A stretch of 64,000 nt of DNA. It comes from Tetraselmis striata. Lineage: Eukaryota; Chlorophyta; Chlorodendrophyceae; Chlorodendrales; Chlorodendraceae. The position numbers and the translations under genes are program-made. The stretch covers positions 119,712-183,711 of the forward strand of contig VCJN01001180.1 in assembly GCA_006384855.1 (NCBI GenBank), given 5' to 3'. This document shows positions 23,538 to 32,939 of the stretch, piece after piece (within the stretch, counting starts at the first letter, position 1; each line of letters begins with the position of its first letter). A model generated the notes under the pieces. It saw only the letters and a program-made list of their open reading frames with translations. It was not told the DNA's origin and did no database searches.

Positions 23538-24745
23538 GGCAGCCTCAAGATTGTGGCCGGAAGAAAGAGGAGGGGGGGGGGGGGGGGGGCGTTCAAGTGC
23601 GAGGGTGTTGTGCGCGCGCACCTATGCCCATGTATCCCAGCAACTTGCTGGCGAGCTTGGCCCCCTCGACGGCCTCGCGCCACATACAGCTGCACTCGCT
23701 GTCGGGAGGGCGGGCAGGGGCAGCCCAAGGCATGCGCTTAATCAGGCCTCGGAAGGACCGGGCGCTGCAAATCATACCCGTAGCGCATACTTTTTTGCGT
23801 TAGTGGGGTGGTCGTCGCAGAACTGTGTATGAGATGAAACTGCGAGTAGCAGCTGGATTCCCGTTCGTTGGGACCGCTGCCAAGAATAATCTAGGGTTGC
23901 TTGTTACAGCATCCCCGTATACGACGACTACCGCCGTACGCACCTCGCTGAGGATCCCCGCCGGCGACTGGTGGTATTTCTGGAACATAAGGCCGTCCAG
24001 GCTGTCGTTGGACTCGCATCGCTGGAGGCGGGTGAAGGGGGTTGGGCAGGTGGAGGAGCCGTCAGGGGACCCGCCGTCCACGCCGTCCAGCTCGGACACC
24101 CTGCGGCTGAACGTCCGCCGGGAGGAGAAGCTGCCTAGGCTACTCGCACGCGGGCTGGGTGCGGAGGGCCAACACGATAACGGGCTGGGCGTGCTGGCCG
24201 GGCGGGCCGAGCCGGGTGTGCTCTTATCGTCCGGCGACATGGCGAAAGGCCGTAGACGGAGCCGGGGAAACTTGTTAGACCGGGGTGTGTAGCATCCAAC
24301 AGAGGAAGTCGGGCGCCCCGCCGTTACAACCGACTGGAAGTAGTAGTCGCTATAGCATCTCTCGTCATATATCATATCACATGCTCGCGCGCGACCTAGG
24401 ACACATGTTGCTGCTGCACGCTGGGCTGCTGCGGGCTGCTGTTGCAGAGGATGCGCTGGCGATGTATGTATACAAGCAAGAGCATTCACCATGTTTGAAT
24501 AAAGACAGCATTTCCCCGCTTCCGGAACGAATCCTTCATATTTTCATGCCGGACAAGTTGCAGCACCTAGCCCAGATTTGTAGGGATGTCGAGCCCTAGA
24601 AAGATAGGTGCCCTAGAAAGAAAGAAACTGACCAAAGAGCTTCTTTATGGTCAAAGCTGGCGCGAGGATGCGTCAAAACCGGTGATTTGTTCCAGATCTG
24701 TCAATGGGGTTTTCCTACAATGTTACCCGCCGTACGATGTTGACA
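23538..24745 (-). pseudogene. Truncated second copy of ICME 5' end
   Basis: Exon 1 is duplicated intact (ATG at 24240, donor after 23944, 99 codons, a few substitutions such as SELDGVDGG for SELEGVDGG). Exon 2 is present near 23690-23630 but has four extra bases after its acceptor, and its donor GT has become GG/GC. Exons 3-12 are absent. The duplicated block also contains the upstream region, so a promoter may have been copied too. It is flanked on the left by R1 and on the right (about 24758-24795) by a short sequence like the start of R1 (CCCCTACAATATCCTAGTGC). Confidence 0.85.
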
Positions 24746-24785
24746 TACCATGTTTTGGGGTTACCCCTACAATATCCTAGTGCAA

Positions 24786-26078
24786 CCCGTCTCGTGTGTC
24801 GACCCAACTGCAAAACCTCGAGTCAGAGGTCAAGTACCTGCTGAAGAGAGCGACGGAGCGTTGATGGAGGGAGGTTGTCAACAGGCAGAAAGAAGTGGAG
24901 AAGGAGCTGCGGTCCCAACTTGCGGCGGAGGACAGGGCGCGAGTGGAGGCGGACATCCTGCGCCGGAAGCGCGACAAGAAGGTAGCGCGCCTAAAAGCCA
25001 AGATACGGCTCATTTGCGAGTCAAATGGCAGCGAGGCCGAGTCAGCTGGCAGTGAGGGCAGCGGCAGTGACGAGGAGGGCGGGGGTCAGAAGCCGGGGAC
25101 TCGGGGAGGGAGCGGCCGGCAGGCATGTCCTACAAGCTGCGGGAGGCGACAACCCGAGCGACGGTGCGCAAGTTCATCGGCCGCAAGACCGAGCAGCTAG
25201 AGGCGTGGCTCACCCACGCAGTCGGAGACGACGACAGCTGGCAGTCTCTGTATGCGGAGGGCGGGCCCGGCGCACAATTCGGAGGCCCTTCCGGCGGTGA
25301 CGAAGGCGCGGAGGAGCAGGAGCACCATGGCGATGTCGACGCGCATGGAGCTGACGGGGAGGAGGCGGGCATCGTGGAGGAGGCGGACCTAGTGGGCCAG
25401 CCAGCGGATGTGCGAGCAGCGCACACCCCCGGCTTTATCCTAGGCGCCCTCCTAGCCAACTACCCCGAGTTGCTGGCCTCCATAATGGAGTCTAAGCAGT
25501 TTAAACATCACTTGAAAGCAACAGAGAGGCGTACCCTGGTGGCCATTAGAAAGCTGTGGGAGCACAACGCTGTGCATGTCCAAACTGACCTAAAGCTATC
25601 TCAAGATGCCTTTCAGCGTCTCATCAGCCTCAGCAGCTCCAAGTGGGACGCGGACATGGAGAAGCTGATGCAGATGGTGCTGCCATATGGCAACTTGATG
25701 ATCAAGTAGCCATCAGTGGAGGACATGCAAAAAGGTCAAGGGGAGGACCTGGCTGCTGTGGGGCTCAACACTACGGAGGACATGCATGATATCAAGCACA
25801 CTGGATCTCAAGTTGGTGCTTCAACATCGTGCCAGGCTACTGCCAAAGGAGGGGCTCATCAAACCCAGGGAGTCTCTCAGCATCCAGCTAGTTTCTGTTG
25901 CCTCAGGAATCTTCAGTGCCACAAGGACACAATTGGCACAATTGTGGTGCTGGAGGTATGCTGCAATTATATTTTGATGTCATTTATAGTCATTGTGTTT
26001 ACACAACATGTCACTAAAAGGGATGGTGATGTCATGGCTGCGCAAATTGTCTGGGCACTTGGCATGTGGCTAAGGTAA
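24786..26078 (+). pseudogene. Degenerate transposase-like gene, unknown family
   Basis: A charged coiled-coil stretch (24895-25100: EKELRSQLAAEDRARVEADI, then acidic Ser/Gly-rich) passes by a frame change near 25100 into a 194-codon frame at 25125-25709. That frame ends YELLASIMESK...LKLSQDAFQRLISLSSSKWD...EKLMQMVLPYGNLMIK. After one TAG (25707-25709) the same frame stays open (PSVEDMQKGQGEDLAAVGL). A neighbouring frame then continues (LVLQHRARLLPKEGLIKPRE) to about 25977. Large proteins with this LSxxAFQ...LPYG pattern in algae are usually transposon-borne; that is my inference. I do not recognise the family. It converges with the minus-strand frames at 26233-27325. Confidence 0.45.
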
Positions 26079-26232
26079 AGCGAGAGCAGCATGAGCATAC
26101 ACATGCCAGCATGAAGCGCAAGTTCCCGGAGCACACCTTTAACACATCCCGTGCGGCAAAGAAATAGGTTGGAAATGTAATTACACACATGCTGGCATCC
26201 TCCCGTAATGCCCCTATCCATGCTGGTGACTA

Positions 26233-26592
26233 TCAGCGACGCCGCCTTTTCCCCGGCTTCCAAAGCTGCCTCAGAAAATCTGTCGCCCATGCATCATAAT
26301 CATACACCCCCCTAGGTGATGGCGGCACCTCAGACAGGTCCATGGCATATTTAACGCAAGCTGCCTTATCCTGCCCATTGAACATGGGATCGCGGCTGGG
26401 GGAATAGTTGCCGTTGGCAGCCAGCCTCTCACCCCCACCCGGCACAACGAGCATCCGAAGACGCTCATTGCGCTTGGCAAGGTAGTCCTCCTCCAACGCC
26501 CTCCTCTCTTGTTGCGCCTCCCGCTTAGCACGAGCCTTAGCTAGCTTCTCCGACCACGCCGCGTGATCCCTGTATGTCACAAAGCCGGCCAC
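26233..26592 (-). CDS. Hypothetical 119-residue basic protein
   Basis: An open frame of 119 codons with coiled-coil-like, Arg/Glu-rich start (YRDHAAWSEKLAKARAKREA), a middle SPSRDPMFNGQDKAACVKYA and a basic end (KPGKRRRR). It reads the same way as the frames at 27325-26818 and could be a downstream exon of the same gene. It faces the + strand transposase-like gene. Function unknown. Confidence 0.4.
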   Translation of the reverse strand: MAGFVTYRDHAAWSEKLAKARAKREAQQERRALEEDYLAKRNERLRMLVVPGGGERLAANGNYSPSRDPMFNGQDKAACVKYAMDLSEVPPSPRGVYDYDAWATDFLRQLWKPGKRRRR

Positions 26593-26817
26593 AACCTTCG
26601 TTTGCGCCGGGTGCTTATACCTCTTGGCAGTGACTGGCTAGTAGTTAATGTGCCCTTGCTGACCCCAACCTGGCGTCAAGGCGGGCTCAGGGAAGCCTCA
26701 CGTGCCAGCCTGCTGGATGAGCTGCTCCACGTATGGCAGCTGCAGCTTATCCATGTATATCTTTGGCTCCTCCAGCAGTGACTGCTAGAACTTGTATTGC
26801 ACAAATACTCGCGCTGG

Positions 26818-27325
26818 TCACACGCCCATGGGGGGGATATGGGGGTACCTAGTCACCTTCGCCTGCTCAAACATGAGCTCCGTCGCGCGCATTGTGAGGA
26901 AGACGTAGCCACGCACGAGGCGGCCGACTCCAGGCTTCTCGCTGTCGCCGCGCTCGCAGTACTTGACCGAGGAATACTCCCGGTCCCACGCCTCCAGGCT
27001 CGGCTCCCGACACTTCTTGACGATGTCGTTGACCCAATTGGCAAGCAGCGCCGAGGGGAAGCCGCAAAGCGTAAATTAAGGACTTGGCGGCATTCGAGAG
27101 CCGCCAGTCCCGGCCGAGCTCATTCCACGCGGCCAATTGGAACCGCGCCTGCCACGTTGCCCGCTCCACGACCGCCACCGGGGCCAGGAGAGGGCCGAAG
27201 CAGGCTCTGCAGGCGGTGTTCTTGTAGCGCTGCGGCTCCGAGGCGTAGGCCTCCTCGAAGCACTCCACCAGGCACTCTAGGCACTCGCCCTCTAGGACGC
27301 GGCTCCGCCGATTTACGGCCGCCAT
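26818..27325 (-). pseudogene. Hypothetical protein with CxxC pairs, frame broken
   Basis: Starts MAAVNRRSRVLEGECLECLV at 27325 and continues with a second cysteine pair (KNTACRACFGPLL) and WQARFQLAAWNELGRDWRLS. Near 27075 the reading continues in another frame (FPSALLANWVNDIVKKCREP...) to a TGA at 26820-26818. The two CxxC pairs suggest a metal-binding fold. Whether the shift is an intron or decay cannot be told. Together with 26592-26233 and the + strand gene it may be a single two-gene mobile element. Confidence 0.4.
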
Positions 27326-27944
27326 TAGCCCTCCCTACGTGACGGGCGGCACATGTGCAGCATAGGGGCAGTGAGGAGAACGCTTGTAACTTCGTCGACA
27401 GGGAAAAACTCGACAAACCCCCTTGTGCATTCATGCAACTGGTCCTAAGGAACACGTAGGGCGAAAAACGGCCACGCGAACGGGGATGGCGATGGAGGCG
27501 TGTTCATCCCCGTGGCAGCGAGTGGGTGAGTGAGTGGGTGGTTGCGAGCCACACCCAACCCAAACCCACCTGGAGGTGCCGGTCTCGCAGGCAGATGGGG
27601 CGCCCTCGGCGCCTATGCTCCCACCTACATGTCGGTCAACGCTATGGGTGCACTCCCCTGGAAGGGCGCTGGTCGAGAGCGGGTAGCTAGTGCGCACAGC
27701 GGGCCTTGCCAGGATGGCCCTGCCTGCAATGGGTGATGCGGTTGTGCGGGGCGTCTCGCTGACGCGGCTTTTTACACGTGTGTCCCGCGCGCGCGATGTT
27801 AAAATGTCCGCGCGTATTACAGCGGAAATTTGCTGTGAGCAAACAACTCGAATATTGGCGGTGTCTGGGCGGCGCTAGAGCACTGGATTCAAGTTGTGGT
27901 TGATTCAAATACTGCGCAATGCTCCTTAGTCTCGATGTTTTGTC

Positions 27945-28345
27945 GAACATGCAATCAAGCATGGTTCTGCCAAAAAGGTGTGGAGGCGTTTTTACACGGA
28001 ATAAGTGCCATATTAGCGCTATGAAGACTCGGCGAAAAGGAGGCGGGGGCGGGGGGGGGGGGGGGAGGAGCGTGCAAGGCGGAAACGGAAAACGGGAGGG
28101 CGCTGCCGAAGGCATCAAGCTGGAAGATGGCAGGCGAGGTGCTGGTGGCTGTCCTATTAAGTAATTGCCCGGCCGGGAACGCAGGGCTCGCGGGCGATGG
28201 GGCAGCCGGTTCCGAAACTCTATGGTACCGGTAATTCAACCGGTTGAAAACACAAGCACACTGTATACACTGCACAAGGACATTGAAAATTGTAGGGAAA
28301 TCCGATAAACATGTTAGAATTTCAACCTTGCAATCGAGTTTGGTT
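27945..28345 (-). mobile_element. Element relic R3, split-repeat-like end
   Basis: Contains GTTCTGCCAAAAAGGTGTGG and TTTTTACAC (like B2 of the recombinase element: TTTGCCAAAAAGATCGCG). GGAAGATGGCAGGCGAG and GCCCGGCCGGGAA follow, then GGTACCGGTAATTCAACCGG and CGATAAACATGTT. The same landmarks GGAAGATGGCAGGCGAG to ATAAACAAGTTAAG occur at 30575-30770. The two stretches could be the A1 and A2 repeats of one decayed element spanning about 27.9-30.8 kb. Confidence 0.55.
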
Positions 28346-29090
28346 TTGCCCGTTACACGCGCTTCGTTTACAACTGCGAGCGTGGGCAGTCGACAGGCGT
28401 GCGGACCAGAAGAAGGCGGAAGATGTCTTGGGTTGTAGAACGGTCTCGCACCGAGAGGACGTACATCAACCTTGACCAAGGCGCAGGCGTAGAGCCGCCG
28501 CGGGCGGAAGATGTTGTCGACGGCGAACGTCGGAGCGACATAAGGCCGGACGCGTTGCGAAATGAATGCGCTGTCGCCCGACGGTGCCAAGCTACAATTG
28601 TTGCCCGCCGCGTGGCAGCGCGCGATAGCACGAACTTGAGGTGCATGTCATCAGCATGAGCGGGCAGGATGGCGACGAGTGCCCAGCAAAGCTGCACATG
28701 AAGGACGAATACGGGTTGCGCGTGCGGTCGCACGAGCGCGCCGTGTGCATCTAGGTGAAGTACGGTATACGCTGTATGCGACGCAACGGTAAGTCGGTCA
28801 CCCTGCACAAGTACCGACGGTGTACATTACGAGGGGTGGACACGCGACACCGCGCGACGACGGCACGCGTACCTGCCGCCACGGTACGGCCTGCGGCCAT
28901 CACCAACGGCGGTCGTCATGCTTTCTCGCACGAGGGGCGGCACCAGAAACGCATAACGCAGTGGGACACATGAACAAGGGACCCGCCATTGTGATCGTGT
29001 CGTACACTTAATATACGTGTCGGGGTAGGTTGCCGGCGATGTCGTAAGGAGACCCGCCAACGCAGTAAGTTCGGGCATGACTGGCTTCAC
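28346..29090. other. Interior of decayed element, no gene
   Basis: Fragments of reading frame on the + strand (for example MSGQDGDECPAKLHMKDEYG near 28655, then a stop) suggest old coding sequence. I recognise no domain. Confidence 0.35.
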
Positions 29091-29096
29091 GGACTG

Positions 29097-29540
29097 TGGC
29101 GAGGCGGCCGCTGCTGCTGCACCAGCGACGGCCGCGGACCACGACTTTGCAAAGTCGCATGCCCACGACGACGTCGCGAATCAAACGTACATATCACGCT
29201 AGGTGACGGAGCTGCCCCCACCCCCCCCCCCCCCCCCCCCCGCCGGCGGGCAGCTCGTGATGACGGAGAGGATGGAAAAGCTAGGACGTCGGGAGCGGGT
29301 CGGCCGGCGTAGAGGCTTTGGCAGCCCTACGCCGACCCGTAACGATGCCAACGTCGTCGGGCCGAGGGTTGTGGCGAGGCGGCCGCCGCTGCAGCTGCAC
29401 CAGAGACGGCCGCCGAGGTTCCAAACTCGGAGCCGGAAAGGGGTAATTACATGTACCACGAGTCATTGAGCACGCCAGATGGTAGAGCTGCCCCCGCCCC
29501 CCCCCCCCCCCCCCCGCGCCCCCCCAGCGGGCAGCTGCAT
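29097..29540. repeat. Diverged tandem repeat, unit about 275 bp, with poly-C cores
   Basis: CGAGGCGGCCGCTGCTGC...ACCAGCGACGGCCG at 29100 and GAGCTGCCCCCA(C)nGCCGGCGGGCAGCT at 29210-29255 recur as CGAGGCGGCCGCCGCTGCAG...CCAGAGACGGCCG at 29374 and GAGCTGCCCCCG(C)n...AGCGGGCAGCT at 29485-29535. There are two units, each with a C-run of 14-20 bases. Confidence 0.7.
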
Positions 29541-29639
29541 GTGGTTGTTGTCCTTGTGACGACGCACGCCGTTGCGGTAGGAAGCGACAACGCCCTCGCC
29601 CCTACAACCACGGCGTCTCTATGCGCGACGCCACTAAAG

Positions 29640-29880
29640 CACAACTTGGCTTCATGGCTATGGAACTACCCCGCTTCGAGGGTATTGGCGCGTGGGAGCG
29701 AGGACGCTGCGACAAGTGGGTATCCGAAATGTTTCTAGTCCCCAAGCCCCGCACCAACAAGTGGCGCCTTATCATCGACCTATGGGAGCTCAACCTACAA
29801 GTGTTGCAAGACCCTCAAGATGTCCTACGAGACGCTCAAGCACCTGCGGGACACGCGACGGACCGAGCCGCGCTTGCGTC
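29640..29880 (+). pseudogene. Reverse-transcriptase fragment (DIRS/Ty3-like)
   Basis: The frame from 29621 reads DKWVSEMFLVPKPRTNKWRL then IIDLWELN, the conserved first block of DIRS/Ty3-type reverse transcriptases (VPKP..KWRLiiDlReLN). The reading then shifts by one base near 29800, and the next block CCKTLKMSYETLKHLRDTRR follows in the new frame. Only this block remains; the catalytic YxDD region is not found nearby. It lies inside the R2/R3 relic, in the opposite orientation to what I infer for that element. Confidence 0.8.
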
Positions 29881-30139
29881 CTCCACTGCAACCACAACAA
29901 ACGTTGCTGAGGTACGCTTAAGGCGAAGGCAACGATCCCTCGCAAAATACGGGCGCATGAGCGGTGCCATCTCCGTAACGGACCAATTACGCAAATAATT
30001 CCCAAAACCACCACATGCAACGACCGTCGATGCCGCGATGCCATGTTGCGAGGGCCCGCAGACTGGATTGAAGTGTCTTGCGGGACGGCAAACGGCCGTC
30101 CTTACGACATGGCCGTCCTCCTTCGACCGCACCGATTTG

Positions 30140-30775
30140 TTGCGGCACGCGTAGTTGTCGTCGTTGACAACCGTGACGAGCAACGGCCATGGTGCCGAGT
30201 GCGTCCGCCCCACCTAACCTCAAGAGTTGACTACTGCGAAAGGGTACTCCCCTGCGGGAGCCCACGAAAGCCTGCTCCTCGACTCTGCTTCGGGTGTTGA
30301 GGTTTAGATTCCCTCCAACGGGGACCCCCGCCCATCGCTCCAACTCCATACCAAAAGCGTCCAAGCTGCACAGCCACGGCAAAAACGGAAAACGACCTCG
30401 GGCACACGAGCTGGGAAACCCACACTATCAAGGGGCTGTATATCGCTGCCAATGATGTAAGGCATGTGCGTGGCAGGATATGACTCACTATCCGGAACAT
30501 TAACCTTGGTGTGGGCTTGCTCACTGCCAACCTACGCGACCCTCGCGCGCACAAGTACGCGAAGGTGCATCGAGTCGGAAGATGGCAGGCGAGCTGGCGT
30601 TGGCTGCCCTAAGTAGCTCCCCGGCCGGGAAAGCAGGGCTCACATGCGATGGGGCAGCCCGGACTGAAACCCGATGGTACCGGTAACTTAACCGGTTGAA
30701 ACCACCAGACTGTACATGTTGCACTAGGACAGTTAACGACATTGTAAAGAAACCCCATAAACAAGTTAAGAACAA
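30140..30775 (-). mobile_element. Element relic R2
   Basis: Minus-strand homologue of R1, sharing the start CTTTACAATGTC...CTAGTGCAACATGTACAGT, the CTTGTGCGCGCGAGGGTCG core and GTTGTCAACGACGACAACTA. Unlike R1 it also has the GCCCGGCCGGGGA and GGAAGATGGCAGGC-type stretch shared with R3. No intact ORF. Confidence 0.65.
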
Positions 30776-31594
30776 TATACAGGGTAGTCGTCGCGACGAC
30801 GACCATGATGTTCACACATGTGGGTGCGCCGCGCACGCGCCGCCGCGCTGCAATATACTCTACTGCGCGCCGCGAATGTACAGCGTTCCACAAAGGTATG
30901 AATATGCACGCTGTTTTTTAATAGTGGGGTATGTTTCGGTTATTGACGCATATCTCATGCCGCTGCATCTAGCGCTGTCTTCTGGTGGTGGACGGGGCTA
31001 GTGAATAAACCACGCATCAAGACTACTTGTCTCATGTGTGGGATAGCCAATGGGAGACAATTACAGCTCTGCAACCAACGTAGTTGCTACCCTGTGTGCG
31101 GTGTGTACCGAGCTCTGCCCGGAGGTTCCACTTCTAAGGTCATCTCTCCCTCTATCAGTCTCTGCCGGCACTGCGGATCATGTAACACGGTACTACGCCT
31201 TCGACATATGCAGCTGCGCAACATAAATGTTTATTCGAACACGTGCATCATGATCACCACAAGAGCTCACCCCGCAAGCTGTGACTCGATGAGGGCATGA
31301 TTTGGCAGGATGAACGGCAGTTTCCAATGACTTGTAGTGTGTCGCGCAACGGCTCGGCGCTGCGGTGTGCGCAGGAGTGCAGGTGGAAGCGTGGCAGCAA
31401 GAGTGGAGAGAAGAAGGAATTAGTTAAAAGGACCATTCGACGCCGCCAACTTTATTCTGTAGCTGATAGCGCCCCTAATGGTCGGGCAGGGCACCGTGGG
31501 AGCTAGGACGCGTCACGAGAGCTAGAGCTAGAGACTGTAATTCATTCCGTTGAAACAAACTCTGACTCAGCAACGTCGTTTTGTGACAGGCGCT
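30776..31594. other. Intergenic, nothing recognised
   Basis: Short frames only. The 69-codon frame at 31297-31506 has a basic middle (ECRWKRGSKSGEKKELVKRT) but no support. Confidence 0.45.
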
Positions 31595-32860
31595 CTGCGC
31601 AATGAAACTGCACAATGCATTTTGCACGCTCAGAGGGGCTGCAGTAATTAGTCACCAGCTTCTTCAGCAACAACTCTGTAACACTACCACGCTCCCCCCC
31701 CCCCTTACATGTCTGATAAACCAGTAAACGGAGCTACAGCGCAACAAAACACGTGCATTTTTACGCAGCTGAAGGCACACGGCGTAGGTGGTCAAATGCG
31801 CAAACTGTCTTTAGCTCTAGCAGCGACTGTCTCTATTCAACACTTTGTATGTGGCGTGTTCGGACGTCTCTCTTTGAGCGTATAGAGCCTACCTAGAGCC
31901 ATATCATACGGACATGGCGTCATCAAATAGTCCTTGTCATCATCTACCGTTCACGCACCGTGGGCTGCCACGTTGACAGCGCTAATGCATGACAATAGAC
32001 ATGATACATACGGACAAACATCAAATTCGTTGGTCTGTCATCAGATCTCGCACGCCGCTTCTACTTGGGCCGCCGCGATCGCGCCCGCAAGCACAGACTT
32101 TTCTACCACACATTTGCATGTCTCGTGTCTCCCGCCCCGTCCCTCCCACCCATCCAGACTGGACAGTCATGGAGCGTCCCAGCTTTGCCGTAGACAAAGT
32201 AGTAGGGCTTGCACGCACCTACGGCAACGCGCAGTAGGAGGGCAGCGCATTCCCTCTGATGCTGGCCGTTGCCGGGGCCGAACTATACATGATGGACACA
32301 CCGCACACGCACGAAACGTACACCGACGAGGACAACAAGGGGGCAACATGACCCTCCGTAGTGGGAGGAGGGGGGTCACTATGTGGGTACGCCCCGCCTG
32401 GGTGTCCGTTGCGGAGATCGCTCGGTGGAGCCTGCCATGGCGTCGGCGCGTGCCGGGCAGGTGGGTGGACTGGGCGAAAATGTTTTGAAAACGGGCCGGC
32501 CGAGGCCGCTATCTGATGACGCTTGTATATTGTACACGGGGGCACTTCGATTTGGAAATGACCCAGTGTACAGTGTACATGCGGGTCTGTCATCAGATAG
32601 CGGCGCGGGGCATGTCATCAGTTACGACGTGGCACGCTCCGGTGCGAGTATTTATCCGATGACATGATTATCTGATGACGCCATGTCCGTATGATATGGC
32701 TCTTACGTTGGCATCATTGGTGTCTTGCTGCAAGACCACGTCGTGGCTTGCAGCCTGTCGTATACTTTGCACAATGAAATTGCAAGGCGCATTCTGCACG
32801 CTCAGAGGGCTGCAGTAACTAATCACCAGCTACTTCAGCAGCCGCTCCGTAACACAGAGT
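31595..32860. repeat. Direct repeat flanking the inverted-repeat element
   Basis: About 90 bases at 31598-31690 (CACAATGCATTTTGCACGCT...AACTCTGTAACAC) recur at 32768-32858 (GCAAGGCGCATTCTGCACGCTCAG...CGCTCCGTAACAC), about 100 or more bases outside each end of the element at 31895-32703. The two copies are diverged. Confidence 0.65.
31895..32703. mobile_element. Non-autonomous DNA transposon (MITE-like), 809 bp
   Basis: The terminal inverted repeats are 35 bases long with one mismatch: 31895-31929 begins AGAGCCATATCATACGGACA, and 32669-32703 is its reverse complement. Internally CATCAGAT/ATCTGATG motifs recur. A perfect 16-base inverted pair GCCGCTATCTGATGAC / GTCATCAGATAGCGGC lies near 32501-32517 and 32588-32604. 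No transposase frame is visible. Target duplication is unclear (flanks TACCT and TACGT), so the superfamily cannot be assigned. Confidence 0.85.
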
Positions 32861-32865
32861 GGAGA

Positions 32866-32870
32866 TTACA
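32866..32870 (-). terminator. TGTAA polyadenylation motif of the large helical gene
   Basis: TTACA on the + strand, that is TGTAA on the minus strand, about 70 bases past the TAG stop at 32940. Position fits an algal poly(A) signal. Confidence 0.45.
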
Positions 32871-32939
32871 CCTGGTTACGCATCCATCCACTGGATGCCC
32901 CACCCCGTGCATCAGCAGCTGAGGGCCGCGATGACTCCA

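Noticed and set aside
23194..23832. 212-codon frame spanning R1 and the ICME fragment
   Set aside because: A chimera of an element relic and antisense of a captured exon, with a G-homopolymer in the middle.
29097..29540. CRISPR-like array
   Set aside because: Only two diverged units of about 275 bp with poly-C cores; no regular short repeats and spacers anywhere in the window.
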